DNA of 64,000 bases, taken from the NCBI GenBank assembly GCA_020628095.1, contig JAHDFP010000004.1, forward strand, positions 124,001 through 188,000, given 5' to 3'. Below, piece after piece: positions 26,140 to 35,773 of this stretch (the first letter of the stretch is position 1; every line of letters starts with the position of its first letter). The stretch is from Saprospiraceae bacterium. GTDB lineage: Bacteria; Bacteroidota; Bacteroidia; Chitinophagales; Saprospiraceae. The translations under genes and the position numbers were made by a program. The notes under the pieces are model-generated. The model was not told the origin of the DNA. It saw only the letters and a list, made by a program, of their open reading frames with translations, and ran no database searches.

Positions 26140-27621
26140 CTAATTTTTATGAAGGAACTGAATCGTCTTATGTATATCATCAGAGAACACCCTGTCTGAT
26201 TCTATCTTAGGTACGACGGTTCTATATTTATTAATTACTTCAGAAGTTCTGGGACCACCCTTTAGAGGTCTTCTAAATTCGATGGCTTGAGCTGCTGTAA
26301 GTAATTCGATAGCCAATATTTTATAAAGATTCTCGACAACCTTGTACAATTTAGTGGCGGCATTAGCCGCCATACTGACGTGATCCTCTTGTCCCTTACT
26401 AGATGTGATGGAGTCCACAGAGCTAGGTGTACATAATTGTTTGTTTTGACTCACCACCGAGGCCGCCGTATACTGAGCGATCATAAGTCCCGATTGCACT
26501 CCCGCATGCGGAGTCAAAAAAGCAGGTAACCCTCTATCTCCATTCACCAACTTAAAAGTTCGCCTCTCCGATATACTGCCGAGTTCCGATAAGCCCATCG
26601 CCAAAAAGTCAAAAGCCAAGGCCAAGGGCTGCGCATGAAAATTACCACCAGAAAGAATTTTGTTTTCTTGTGGAAATACATTGGGGTTGTCAGTGACGGC
26701 GTTGAGTTCGTTTTCGACGATTTGATAGACGTACTCGATACAATCTGATGAAGCACCGTGCACCTGCGGTATACATCTGAAAGAATAGGGATCTTGTACA
26801 CTGCACTTATCTTGGTCCACCATGTCACTACCCTCCAGTAGCTGGCTTATTGCTGCTGCGACACGCTGTTGGCCGCGTTGGTTTCTGATTTCGTGGAGAC
26901 AGGCACTGAAGGGATCAGTCGAGCAATAATAAGCCTCCAACGACATGGCCGCTATAACATTAGACCAATGTATCAGTTTTTTGCTATGATAGATAGACCA
27001 TATTCCATAGGCTAAAGAAAACTGTGTTCCATTAAGCAAGGCTAGACCTTCTTTGAATGATAATTTGATCGGGGCGATGTTTTTGTCATTCAGTATATCT
27101 TTGGCTTGGGCGCGCTTATTATCTTGCCACACCTCACCCATACCTAATAACGGTAAGCTCATGTGTGCTAGCGGAGCTAAGTCGCCAGAAGCACCCAAAG
27201 ATCCCTGCTGAAAAATGACTGGGGTAAGGTCGGCATTATACAGCTCTATCATCTTTTCTACTAACTCGATTCTTACGCCAGAGTAGCCAAAAGAAAGATT
27301 CTTAATCTTAAGTAGTAGTATCAGACGACATATTTCTTCTGGTACTAAATCACCAACCCCGCAGGCATGAGATAGGACAAGATTATATTGCAGATCTTCT
27401 ATCTCCTCTGAAGGTATCTCCACATCACATAGCGAGCCAAAACCTGTATTAATACCATAAATTAGTTCTTGTCCAGTACTAATCCTTTGTTCTAGATAGG
27501 CTCTTGACTCTTGTATAGCCTGAGACGACTCGGCCGATAATTCTACACCGAATGTGGAATCAAAAAACACAAACAACTGCTCCAGACTGATATAGTCTGG
27601 GGATATCTTGATCTTATCCAT
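26140..27621 (-). CDS. hutH: Histidine ammonia-lyase (or related aromatic amino-acid lyase)
   Basis: Encodes 493 residues of the MIO-dependent lyase family that removes ammonia from histidine to give urocanate. The self-forming cofactor triad Ala-Ser-Gly is in GSLGASGDLAPLAHM (about residue 140). Other conserved sites are YGINTGFGSL near the N-terminus, the NGTQFSLAYG helix, QDPYSFRCIPQVHGA and DNPNVF. Phenylalanine/tyrosine ammonia-lyases share these motifs, so substrate is likely but not proven. The other hut genes are not in the window. It is instead tightly packed behind clpB. Confidence 0.88.
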   Translation of the reverse strand: MDKIKISPDYISLEQLFVFFDSTFGVELSAESSQAIQESRAYLEQRISTGQELIYGINTGFGSLCDVEIPSEEIEDLQYNLVLSHACGVGDLVPEEICRLILLLKIKNLSFGYSGVRIELVEKMIELYNADLTPVIFQQGSLGASGDLAPLAHMSLPLLGMGEVWQDNKRAQAKDILNDKNIAPIKLSFKEGLALLNGTQFSLAYGIWSIYHSKKLIHWSNVIAAMSLEAYYCSTDPFSACLHEIRNQRGQQRVAAAISQLLEGSDMVDQDKCSVQDPYSFRCIPQVHGASSDCIEYVYQIVENELNAVTDNPNVFPQENKILSGGNFHAQPLALAFDFLAMGLSELGSISERRTFKLVNGDRGLPAFLTPHAGVQSGLMIAQYTAASVVSQNKQLCTPSSVDSITSSKGQEDHVSMAANAATKLYKVVENLYKILAIELLTAAQAIEFRRPLKGGPRTSEVINKYRTVVPKIESDRVFSDDIHKTIQFLHKN

Positions 27622-27623
27622 GA

Positions 27624-30365
27624 TTACTCGCCTTCGCCATTGTCGTCTGCATTGATATCATCGATGGCTTTCTGTACGTCCTTGGTCGCTTTGTCTAGCT
27701 TTTGTATATCACTTTTGCCTTTGGATTTTTTCTTGACTTTTGGCTTATCGGATGATTCGTTGGCTGTTTCTGTAAAAGTAAAGCCCTTATTGTCTGTTCC
27801 TATATAAATCGTTTCGCCAGCAACATATTGTCCTGCAAGCACCTGCTTAGATAACTCATTGACGATTTCTTTTTGTATGACCCTCTTAAGCGGTCTCGCA
27901 CCAAACTGTGGGTCATAACCCAACTCCGCAATCAGATCCATCGCCGAATCAGAAAACTCCAGTTTGTACTCTTGTTTCGCCATGTTCTTTTTTGTCTTCT
28001 TAAGAAGAAGAACGGCGATCTTTTTGATCTCTTCCTTGGTTAACGGAAGGAACATAATCTGCTCGTCTATACGATTAAGAAATTCTGGTCTTAGTTTTTC
28101 TTTGAGTAGATCAAAGACCTCCATCTTAGTCGTCTCTATGATATCCGCTCTATGGTTCTCTCCGACCGACTGCAAGTCTTCGAAATTTTCTAGTATAATA
28201 TCCGACCCCATATTAGAGGTCATGATTATAATCGTGTTTTTGAAATTGGCGACACGTCCTTTGTTATCAGTAAGTCTACCATCATCAAGTACCTGTAGCA
28301 AGATATTGAACGTATCTGGGTGCGCCTTTTCTATCTCATCCAATAGTACAATGGAGTAAGGCCTTCTTCTCACGGCTTCCGTAAGCTGACCACCCTCATC
28401 ATAACCCACATACCCTGGTGGAGCACCAACAAGTCTGGCGACGGAGTGCTTTTCCTGATACTCACTCATGTCTATGCGTGTAATAGCCCGTTCATCATCG
28501 AACAAAACGTCTGCTAAGGTCTTAGCCAGTTCTGTCTTACCCACACCAGTCGGACCAAGAAAGATAAAAGATCCAATAGGTCTCTTAGGATCACCCAGCC
28601 CTGCACGACTGCGTCGTATGGCATCACTGACTGCAACTACTGCCTCCGTTTGTCCTATGAGTCGTTGACCTATTTGTTCTTCTAGTTTGAGCAGTTTTTC
28701 TTTCTCGCTCTGCATCATCTTGGACACTGGGATACCCGTCCATCTTGCGACGACCTCTGCGATATCATTATACGTTACCTCTTCGTTAGTAAATCTCGAT
28801 TCTTCTGCGATTTTGTCTAGGTCCTGCTCTGCGACTTTTAGTTGGTTTTCTTTTTCTTTCAGATCACCATATCTGATCTTCGCCACCTTCTCGAAATCAC
28901 TATCTCGCTCTGCCATATCCGCCTCGTGCTCTAGCTCTTCTATATCCTTTTTTATGGTCTGGATAGTATCTACTATTTCTTTTTCGTTCTGCCATCTGGC
29001 ACTAAGAGAGTCTAGCTTTTCTTTGCTGTTAGCTAATTGCTCATTGATCGCTTTTAGCTTTTTTGCATCATTCTCTCTTTTGATTTGTTCGCGTTCTATT
29101 TCCAGTTGTCTGACCTTTCTGTCCATCTCATCTATTTCCTCTGGAACAGAGTCTAGCTCTAGACGCATCTTTGCAGCGGCTTCATCTATAAGGTCTATGG
29201 CCTTATCTGGAAGTTTTCTTTCTGTAATGTATCTATGGGATAATTCTACCGCCGCTATAAGTGCTTCGTCTAGTATCTCGATCTTGTGATACATTTCGTA
29301 CTTTTCCTGTATACCTCTGAGTATAGATATAGAATCTTCTATACTTGGCTCATCTATATATACTGTCTGGAACCTTCTGACCAGTGCCTTATCTTTCTCA
29401 AAATATTTTTGATACTCGTCGAGTGTGGTTGCACCAATAGTTCTCAGTTCTCCACGTGCCAAGGCAGGCTTGAGGATATTAGCCGCATCCATCGCACCAT
29501 TACCTCCACCAGCACCTATCAATGTGTGTATTTCGTCTATAAAAAGAATAATCTCTCCATTAGATTCCTTCACTTCTTTGATGACAGCTTTTAACCTTTC
29601 TTCGAACTCTCCCTTGAACTTCGCTCCTGCAATAAGACCTGTTATATCAAGAACAAAAATCTTTTTAGACTGAAGGTTTTCTGGGACATCCTGTTTGACA
29701 ATTCTCCAGGCAATTCCTTCGACGATCGCCGTCTTACCAACGCCTGCATCACCGACTAATATGGGGTTGTTCTTTTTCCTTCTCGAAAGTATGTGTAATA
29801 TTCTTCTGATCTCTTCGTCACGACCTATGATCGGGTCTAGTTTGCCTGACTCGGCACGCTCGTTGAGATTGATAGCATATTTTTTTAGTGCATTGTACTC
29901 GCTATCTGCACTTTGGGATGTTACATTCCGTCCTTTTCTTAGCTCTGCAATAGCAGCTCTTAGTCCCTTGTCAGTAGCGCCCATGTCCTTGAGTATCTGA
30001 GCCCCCTTGTCTTTACCTTGTAGAATGCCTAAGAATATTAGCTCTAGTGATATAAACTCATCACCAAATTCTTTGAGCATCTTCTTGGCTCTACTTAGTG
30101 CAGAATTAGAATCATTAGTCAGGAATTGTTTTTCGCTACCTTCTACCTTGGGATACTTCTTGACGTATTCTTTGAGGGCCTTGTCTAGACTCGGTAGATT
30201 GACTTCCATTTTTTTCAACAAGAATTCAATGACTTGCTCATCTATCTCCATGATGCCTAAAAGCAAATGCGGCGTATCCACCTGCTGTTGGTCGTGATTA
30301 CGGGCTAGTTGCTGGCCCTTGATAATGGCCTCCTGAGCCTTTATAGTAAAATTATCGTATGTCAT
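27624..30365 (-). CDS. clpB: ATP-dependent chaperone ClpB
   Basis: Encodes 913 residues of the Hsp100 disaggregase that acts with DnaK. In order: two N-terminal Clp repeats (about residues 1-145); AAA-1 with Walker [10 protein letters not shown] (about 207); the coiled-coil middle domain (about 410-530, rich in Glu/Lys), which separates ClpB from ClpA/ClpC; and AAA-2 with Walker [10 protein letters not shown] (about 602) and the [20 protein letters not shown] pore region. The C-terminus adds a lysine-rich tail ([15 protein letters not shown]) of about 50 residues beyond the usual end. hutH follows after 2 bases. Confidence 0.97.
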   Translation of the reverse strand: MTYDNFTIKAQEAIIKGQQLARNHDQQQVDTPHLLLGIMEIDEQVIEFLLKKMEVNLPSLDKALKEYVKKYPKVEGSEKQFLTNDSNSALSRAKKMLKEFGDEFISLELIFLGILQGKDKGAQILKDMGATDKGLRAAIAELRKGRNVTSQSADSEYNALKKYAINLNERAESGKLDPIIGRDEEIRRILHILSRRKKNNPILVGDAGVGKTAIVEGIAWRIVKQDVPENLQSKKIFVLDITGLIAGAKFKGEFEERLKAVIKEVKESNGEIILFIDEIHTLIGAGGGNGAMDAANILKPALARGELRTIGATTLDEYQKYFEKDKALVRRFQTVYIDEPSIEDSISILRGIQEKYEMYHKIEILDEALIAAVELSHRYITERKLPDKAIDLIDEAAAKMRLELDSVPEEIDEMDRKVRQLEIEREQIKRENDAKKLKAINEQLANSKEKLDSLSARWQNEKEIVDTIQTIKKDIEELEHEADMAERDSDFEKVAKIRYGDLKEKENQLKVAEQDLDKIAEESRFTNEEVTYNDIAEVVARWTGIPVSKMMQSEKEKLLKLEEQIGQRLIGQTEAVVAVSDAIRRSRAGLGDPKRPIGSFIFLGPTGVGKTELAKTLADVLFDDERAITRIDMSEYQEKHSVARLVGAPPGYVGYDEGGQLTEAVRRRPYSIVLLDEIEKAHPDTFNILLQVLDDGRLTDNKGRVANFKNTIIIMTSNMGSDIILENFEDLQSVGENHRADIIETTKMEVFDLLKEKLRPEFLNRIDEQIMFLPLTKEEIKKIAVLLLKKTKKNMAKQEYKLEFSDSAMDLIAELGYDPQFGARPLKRVIQKEIVNELSKQVLAGQYVAGETIYIGTDNKGFTFTETANESSDKPKVKKKSKGKSDIQKLDKATKDVQKAIDDINADDNGEGE

Positions 30366-30431
30366 ATTTTGTTTAAATCCATTTTATAAGAAAAACTACA
30401 AATTGAATACCATCATAATCCAGAGAATAAA

Positions 30432-30500
30432 ATTCCGTCAAATTGGCTTCAATATAAAAACTAAAAGTCAAAGTGTCAGAGTGTATAATTGTCAGCAGGC
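30432..30500 (-). promoter_or_regulatory. Possible regulatory region upstream of clpB
   Basis: The 136 bases between the rodA stop and the clpB ATG contain, reading towards clpB, CTGACAATT, then CTGACACTTTGAC, then GCCAATTTGACGG. These are repeated TGACA/TTTGAC-like units in front of a heat-shock gene. The last resembles an element also seen at 35713-35724 and 40199-40210. No perfect TAnnTTTG box was found. The regulator is unknown. Confidence 0.3.
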
Positions 30501-30501
30501 A

Positions 30502-31893
30502 TTACCTTACACGGGCCGTGTCCATCTTAAGCAGGATGGCGATCATAATAGTAAAAGCTAAGAAAGAAGACCCGCCTTTGCTCATAAGTGGTAACGGTAT
30601 GCCTATCACTGGCATAATGCCGATAGTCATTCCTATATTGATAAAAAAATGAAAAAAGACAATACCCGCCACGCCATAAGCATAATAGCGGATAAAGGGC
30701 AGATCTGCCCGCTCTGCTATAATCGTTATCCGTAGCAAGAGTATCGTGAATAAAGCAATGATGCTTATCGAACCCAAAAAGCCCTGCTCCTCTCCCAGTA
30801 TACTGAATATAAAATCTGTCTTTTGCTCAGGAACATAATTGAGTTTGGTCATCGTGCCCTCGAGAAAGCCCTTTCCAGAAAATCCGCCTGAGCCTATCGC
30901 GGTCTTGGATTGGATAATATTATATAATGATCCCTGTGGGTCGCACAGATGCGGTCTCAGCCAGACATTGATTCTATCTTGCTGGTGAGGTTTTAGCAAA
31001 TTATTGAATGCCCACTGGGTACCAAAGGATAGTAGGATAGATGAAAAGCCAATCATCAAGCCTAATAACATAACATTGTACTTTCCTTCCTTAAACAAAA
31101 GATATAGAAAGTATAAAAGACCCAAAAAGAGCGTAATAAGAATAAATCTATAGTCGATATAGGTATAACTAGCCATCGAGAAAAGACCTATCATCAATAG
31201 TATACTCAACGGGAGTTGTGATTCTTTGATATTGAGAACAAGAAATAAATAAGTAAAAAATAAAATAATAATAAGCATCAAATATGGCGACCATATCAGA
31301 GAGCCTATAAAGATAAAGAGCAGCGATAGACCTAATATATACAGAGACGCATTAAGCCCAGCTCTAAATAAAGGAATCAAAAAAGACATAAATATCAATG
31401 CCGTCCCGGCATCAGGTTGCAGAAAAATTAACCCAGCTGGTATACAAAAAATGGCCAGAGCATAGACGACATTTTTGACATTATTAAATACAATATTAGG
31501 TTGGCTAAGAAAAGAAGCTACCGCTAATGCCGTGCCTATCTTAGCTAGCTCAGAGGGCTGAAAAGTATAGCCCATAATAGAAAACCAGGAGGTGGCACCC
31601 TTGACCTCTTTACCTATAAGAAGAACGGCAAGAAGTAATACAATGGTAATAATGTAAAATGGGAAAGAAACAGAACTCCATATCCTCCAGTCCGTCACCA
31701 TAATGGCTAAAAAGACCACAAAAGAAAGACCTATCCACACGGTCTGTCGACCTACATCTGATTGCAGATCAAACCAGAGCCCTTCTCCCTCATAACTCGC
31801 TGCATAAAGCATAAGCCAACCGATAACCACAATCGCCAGAAAAGTAGAAAAAGCAATCCAATCAATGGAATTGACACTTCTTCGTGTAGACAT
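30502..31893 (-). CDS. rodA: Rod-shape-determining protein RodA (SEDS glycosyltransferase)
   Basis: Encodes 463 residues with about ten or more membrane helices. It belongs to the SEDS family that polymerises lipid II glycan strands in lateral wall growth with a class B PBP. Family marks are IDWIAFSTFLAIVVIGWLMLY at the N-terminus, FQPSELAKIG, QPDAGTALIF, GSGGFSGKGFLEGT and the ending MPVIGIPLPLMSKGGSS. It is closer to RodA than FtsW because of the KxGTALA/GxxG pattern and length, a judgement not a proof. Its ATG overlaps the stop of the SPOR gene (TAATG). mreBCD and pbp2, its usual partners, are not here. Confidence 0.9.
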   Translation of the reverse strand: MSTRRSVNSIDWIAFSTFLAIVVIGWLMLYAASYEGEGLWFDLQSDVGRQTVWIGLSFVVFLAIMVTDWRIWSSVSFPFYIITIVLLLAVLLIGKEVKGATSWFSIMGYTFQPSELAKIGTALAVASFLSQPNIVFNNVKNVVYALAIFCIPAGLIFLQPDAGTALIFMSFLIPLFRAGLNASLYILGLSLLFIFIGSLIWSPYLMLIIILFFTYLFLVLNIKESQLPLSILLMIGLFSMASYTYIDYRFILITLFLGLLYFLYLLFKEGKYNVMLLGLMIGFSSILLSFGTQWAFNNLLKPHQQDRINVWLRPHLCDPQGSLYNIIQSKTAIGSGGFSGKGFLEGTMTKLNYVPEQKTDFIFSILGEEQGFLGSISIIALFTILLLRITIIAERADLPFIRYYAYGVAGIVFFHFFINIGMTIGIMPVIGIPLPLMSKGGSSFLAFTIMIAILLKMDTARVR

Positions 31894-32285
31894 TATCCCT
31901 GGATAAGTTCTGTCTTGTTAATATCGTCTTTGATAGGAATGGACATGGGAAATTCTTTTTTGAGCTTGAGTATAAATGCCTCAAGGTCTTCTTTTTTCTC
32001 ATAAGCTCCTATGCGCACCTGATAGTACGGTGCGTTATGCTCCCAGTTATAATCTATCTGCGGATATAATCTCTCAAAGCGTGTAATGGTTCTTTCCATT
32101 TCGCTCCTGTTACTTGTTGCAATGATCTGTATCCGCCAGCCCTTGATGGTTGGCTCTTGTTGGTTAGTACTCTTGTAGACTTGCATAAGTCGGATCACCT
32201 CAGGTTCTTCCTTTATAATTACCTGTGCTCCCATAACGCTAACACAGAAAGTCATCATGACAGATAATACTAGTTTACTTACCAT
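31893..32285 (-). CDS. Secreted SPOR-domain protein
   Basis: Encodes 130 residues from the ATG at 32285, which begins a signal peptide (MVSKLVLSVMMTFCVSVMGA). The frame continues upstream to 32396, but those codons are antisense-like sequence within the secA 3' end. The C-terminal part (about residues 50-125) is a SPOR-type fold: GWRIQIIATSNRSEMERTITRFE, YYQVRIGAYEKKEDLEAFILKLK. SPOR domains bind denuded peptidoglycan glycan strands at sites of growth or division. It overlaps secA by 11 bases and rodA by 1 base, suggesting translational coupling and a role with RodA in wall growth. Confidence 0.78.
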   Translation of the reverse strand: MVSKLVLSVMMTFCVSVMGAQVIIKEEPEVIRLMQVYKSTNQQEPTIKGWRIQIIATSNRSEMERTITRFERLYPQIDYNWEHNAPYYQVRIGAYEKKEDLEAFILKLKKEFPMSIPIKDDINKTELIQG

Positions 32286-35200
32286 GGCATTGCTTATATT
32301 TTTTGCCGCTACCGCAAGGGCATGGGTCATTCCTTTTGACCTTCTTCTCGGTTCTTTTAAATGTCTCAGGTTTAGGTTGCTCTGCTCTGCCTGCACTCAT
32401 CGCCGCACGACGTTGTGCTTTTTCCTCCCTACTCATCCTTACTTTTCGGAAGTCCGTTTTATTAGACTTGGCTTCTCTCGCGTCCTCTGCACTACCGAGT
32501 AACAACTTACCTCCCATTAGATACGAAATAACATCATAGTTTATTCTATATACTAATTGCTCGAATAGGTCATAAGCCTCCATCTTATAGACAACAAGTG
32601 GATCTTTCTGCTCAAAAGAGGCCGCCTGAGATGCATCCTTGAGTTCATCCATACTTCTCAGGTGCTCTTTCCAGTTTTGATCTATGAGCGCCAGTGTCAG
32701 AGCTTTTTCGATATCCTTCATAATCGTTTCGCCATTGCTATCTACCGCTTTTTCTAGATCGGCAGCAATAGGTAATGGCTTCTCTCTGGATGGACTGACA
32801 TAAGGAATCGCAATTCTCTTAAATCTATGTCCCTCATTCTGATGTACCTGTTTGATTATAGGTAATAATATTTCTGATATTTTCTCTGACTTCTCACTAT
32901 AGGCATCTAACACCTGACCCTGAAATGTCTTAACCAGGTCCGCCGTATTCCCTTCGGTAAATGTTGCCTCGTCTATCTTCGGCTCGATGGATAGAACCGT
33001 CATACAATCATTTCTGAAAGAATTATAGTTCCCTCCCGATTTGTGATCTTCTACTAGACTTTCGGATAGAGAAGTAATCATATTATAAAGGTCTACCGAC
33101 AACCTCTCTCCAGATAAGGCATTATTTCTTTTATCGTATATGGCGCCCCTCTGTATATTCATCACATCATCATACTCTAAGAGTCTCTTCCTTATACCAA
33201 AGTTGTTTTCTTCTACTTTCTTCTGCGCTCTCTCTATTGACTTACTGATCATAGAGTGCTGGATGACTTCGCCCTCTTCGTGTCCCATTTTGTCCATGAC
33301 CTTAACGATCCTGTCTGAGTTAAATAATCGCATCAGCTTATCCTCCAGCGATACATAAAACTGCGATGATCCCGGGTCTCCCTGCCTCCCCGCTCGACCT
33401 CGGAGCTGCCTATCTACACGACGAGAATCATGTCTCTCTGTGGCTATGATCGCTAATCCTCCCGCTTGCTTTACCTTATCTATCAGCTTGATATCTGTAC
33501 CACGACCAGCCATATTAGTAGCGATGGTCACATTTCCTGGTTGTCCTGCCTCTGTTACCACTTCTGCCTCCCGTGCATGTTGCTTGGCATTAAGGACGTT
33601 ATGTTTGATACCGCGCAGCTTAAGCATACGACTCAGTTTCTCAGAGATATCTACTGTTGTCGTTCCTACAAGTACAGGTCGGCCTGCTGCCGTTAGTTTG
33701 TCTATATCTGCGATAACAGCGTTGAATTTTTCCCTTTCTGTCTTATAGACAAGGTCTTCCCTATCATCCCTTACAATCGGCTTATTAGTAGGAATAACAA
33801 CCACATCCAGTTTATATATTTCCCATAGCTCACCCGCTTCTGTCTCTGCGGTACCTGTCATTCCAGCGAGCTTGTGATACATACGGAAATAGTTCTGTAA
33901 CGTGATGGTCGCATACGTCTGTGTGATGTCTCCGACCTTTACATTTTCCTTCGCCTCTAAGGCCTGGTGCAAACCGTCACTATATCGTCTTCCTTCCATC
34001 ATACGTCCTGTGGATTCGTCTACGATTTTGACCTGTCCATCCATGACCACATACTCCTCCTCTTTTTCGAAGATGGTATAGGCTTTTAGCAGTTGATTGA
34101 CAGCATGTAGTCGTCGTGACTTCACAGAATAGTCTTGTATGAGTTCTGTTTTCTTATCGCTTAGGTCTGCCCCTGTGCTGGCAGCCTCTTCCTCTATCTC
34201 TTGCATCTCACTCGCTATATCAGGCATTACGAAAAAGCTCTTGTCATTTTCGCCACGAGACAAATACTCGGACCCTCGTTCTGTCAGTTCTACATTCCTA
34301 TTTTTTTCGTCGATAGTAAATAAAAGCGGCTCGTCTACTAAGTGCATGTTCTTATTCTGCTCTTGCATATAGTAGTTCTCGGCTTTTTGGAGTGTCGCTT
34401 TTACTCCATCCTCACTCAAGAACTTGATCAGTGGTCTATACTTAGGTAATGACCGATAGGCTCTTAGTAGGGCCATACCCGTATCACCTTCTTCAAAACC
34501 CGTATTGCCTTCTTTAAATAGTTTTTTAGACTTCGCCAGGTAATCCGTCGCCATTTTTCTTTGCTCGGCGATGAGTCTTTCTACTTTGGGTTTGAGGCTT
34601 TGGTATTCTTGCTCTTCTGTGCCTTCTGGGACTGGACCTGATATAATGAGAGGTGTTCTCGCGTCGTCTATTAATACAGAGTCCACCTCATCTATCATCG
34701 CAAAGTGATGCTTAGACTGTACTTTCTCCTCTATAGAGCGTACCATATTATCTCTCAGATAATCAAAACCAAACTCATTATTAGTGCCATAAGTAATATC
34801 ACAATTATAGGCTTTGACTCTCTGAGGCGAGTGCGGCTTATACTTATCTATACAGTCTACCGTCAATAATAAGAACTGAAATATAGGTCCGACCCATTCG
34901 CTATCCCTGAGTGCGAGATAATTATTGACCGTAATAACGTGTACGCCCTGCCCTGAGACGCCATTAAGATAGGCTGGTAGAGTTGCTACCAGTGTTTTAC
35001 CTTCTCCCGTCTGCATCTCCGCAACCTTCCCTTTGTGCAATACGAATCCACCTATGAGCTGGACATCATAATGCACCATATTCCAAGTGATATCTCCACC
35101 AGCCGCTTTCCATGAGTTCTTATACACCGCCTCATTGCCTTGTATAGTGAGAAAGTCCTTGTTATTAGCAGCTAATTCTCTATCATGATCAGTCGCAGTG

Positions 35201-35583
35201 ACTCTGATCTCCTCGTTATCGCAAAATCTTCTGGCCGTTTCTTTAACAACTGCGAAAGCTTCTGGCAATATCTCCATTAAGACTTCCTCGAGTGCTTCGT
35301 CTCTTTCTTTCTTGACCTCATCTATCTCTCTATAGATTTCTTCTTTTACTGACAGGTCTTCTTCTGTGGACGCGTCGTTATTGAGCCTCTGGATATTGTT
35401 ATCTATCTCAGACAAGTACTCATCTATTCTCTTACGAAACTCTAAGGTCTTGTTCCTTAGGTCATCATGACTGATGGACTTATATTGCTCAAAGTATTTG
35501 TTGGCCTCCTCTACATAAGGCATGATCTCTTTGACATCCTTATCATACTTAGTCCCAAATACTTTCTTGAAAAATTTAAACAT
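32275..35583 (-). CDS. secA: Preprotein translocase ATPase SecA
   Basis: Encodes 1102 residues, the long form usual in Bacteroidota (insertions relative to the 901-residue E. coli protein). SecA drives proteins through SecYEG. Features: Walker A MQTGEGKTLVA, DEVDSVLIDDARTPLIISG, the preprotein-binding domain, the helicase motifs GRGTDIKL and RQLRGRAGRQGDPGSSQF, and a C-terminal zinc-binding tail (NDPCPCGSGKKYKQCHGK) that binds SecB or ribosomes. An extra acidic/coiled stretch near residues 360-470 accounts for part of the length. The SPOR gene begins inside its 3' end. Confidence 0.98.
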   Translation of the reverse strand: MFKFFKKVFGTKYDKDVKEIMPYVEEANKYFEQYKSISHDDLRNKTLEFRKRIDEYLSEIDNNIQRLNNDASTEEDLSVKEEIYREIDEVKKERDEALEEVLMEILPEAFAVVKETARRFCDNEEIRVTATDHDRELAANNKDFLTIQGNEAVYKNSWKAAGGDITWNMVHYDVQLIGGFVLHKGKVAEMQTGEGKTLVATLPAYLNGVSGQGVHVITVNNYLALRDSEWVGPIFQFLLLTVDCIDKYKPHSPQRVKAYNCDITYGTNNEFGFDYLRDNMVRSIEEKVQSKHHFAMIDEVDSVLIDDARTPLIISGPVPEGTEEQEYQSLKPKVERLIAEQRKMATDYLAKSKKLFKEGNTGFEEGDTGMALLRAYRSLPKYRPLIKFLSEDGVKATLQKAENYYMQEQNKNMHLVDEPLLFTIDEKNRNVELTERGSEYLSRGENDKSFFVMPDIASEMQEIEEEAASTGADLSDKKTELIQDYSVKSRRLHAVNQLLKAYTIFEKEEEYVVMDGQVKIVDESTGRMMEGRRYSDGLHQALEAKENVKVGDITQTYATITLQNYFRMYHKLAGMTGTAETEAGELWEIYKLDVVVIPTNKPIVRDDREDLVYKTEREKFNAVIADIDKLTAAGRPVLVGTTTVDISEKLSRMLKLRGIKHNVLNAKQHAREAEVVTEAGQPGNVTIATNMAGRGTDIKLIDKVKQAGGLAIIATERHDSRRVDRQLRGRAGRQGDPGSSQFYVSLEDKLMRLFNSDRIVKVMDKMGHEEGEVIQHSMISKSIERAQKKVEENNFGIRKRLLEYDDVMNIQRGAIYDKRNNALSGERLSVDLYNMITSLSESLVEDHKSGGNYNSFRNDCMTVLSIEPKIDEATFTEGNTADLVKTFQGQVLDAYSEKSEKISEILLPIIKQVHQNEGHRFKRIAIPYVSPSREKPLPIAADLEKAVDSNGETIMKDIEKALTLALIDQNWKEHLRSMDELKDASQAASFEQKDPLVVYKMEAYDLFEQLVYRINYDVISYLMGGKLLLGSAEDAREAKSNKTDFRKVRMSREEKAQRRAAMSAGRAEQPKPETFKRTEKKVKRNDPCPCGSGKKYKQCHGK

Positions 35584-35712
35584 AAACTTAGGCTTTCAAA
35601 TTTTAAGCTGGTCGAAGATACTGAAGTCCAAGGACTAATACCTCTGATCTCGCTATACATAATGGATTAACCAGTTAAAGTGCGTCAGATATTATACCAA
35701 CTCTATAATTAT

Positions 35713-35724
35713 GACAATTTGGCA
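35713..35724. repeat. GACAATTTGGCA element between secA and the aldehyde dehydrogenase gene
   Basis: A 12-base sequence that recurs exactly at 40199-40210, before grpE; a related form lies before clpB. Here it overlaps the predicted -33 box of the aldehyde dehydrogenase promoter and lies 129 bases from the secA start. It could be an operator or chance. Confidence 0.3.
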
Positions 35725-35752
35725 AAATTAGGTTCTTCTTTTTCTAATTTTG
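35718..35752 (+). promoter_or_regulatory. Predicted promoter of the aldehyde dehydrogenase gene
   Basis: TTTG at 35718-35721 and TAATTTTG (perfect TAnnTTTG) at 35745-35752 are separated by 23 bases, at the long end of the reported range. The implied start is near 35759, 15 bases before the ATG at 35774. Confidence 0.5.
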
Positions 35753-35773
35753 TAACCAAAATATTACCACCAC

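Noticed and set aside
28687-29289. 200-codon open frame antisense to clpB
   Set aside because: It is a low-complexity Ser/Ile/Leu-rich shadow of the Glu/Lys-rich ClpB coiled coil.
32286-32396. N-terminal extension of the SPOR protein within secA
   Set aside because: The added residues are charged and lie ahead of a good signal peptide; the ATG at 32285 is preferred.
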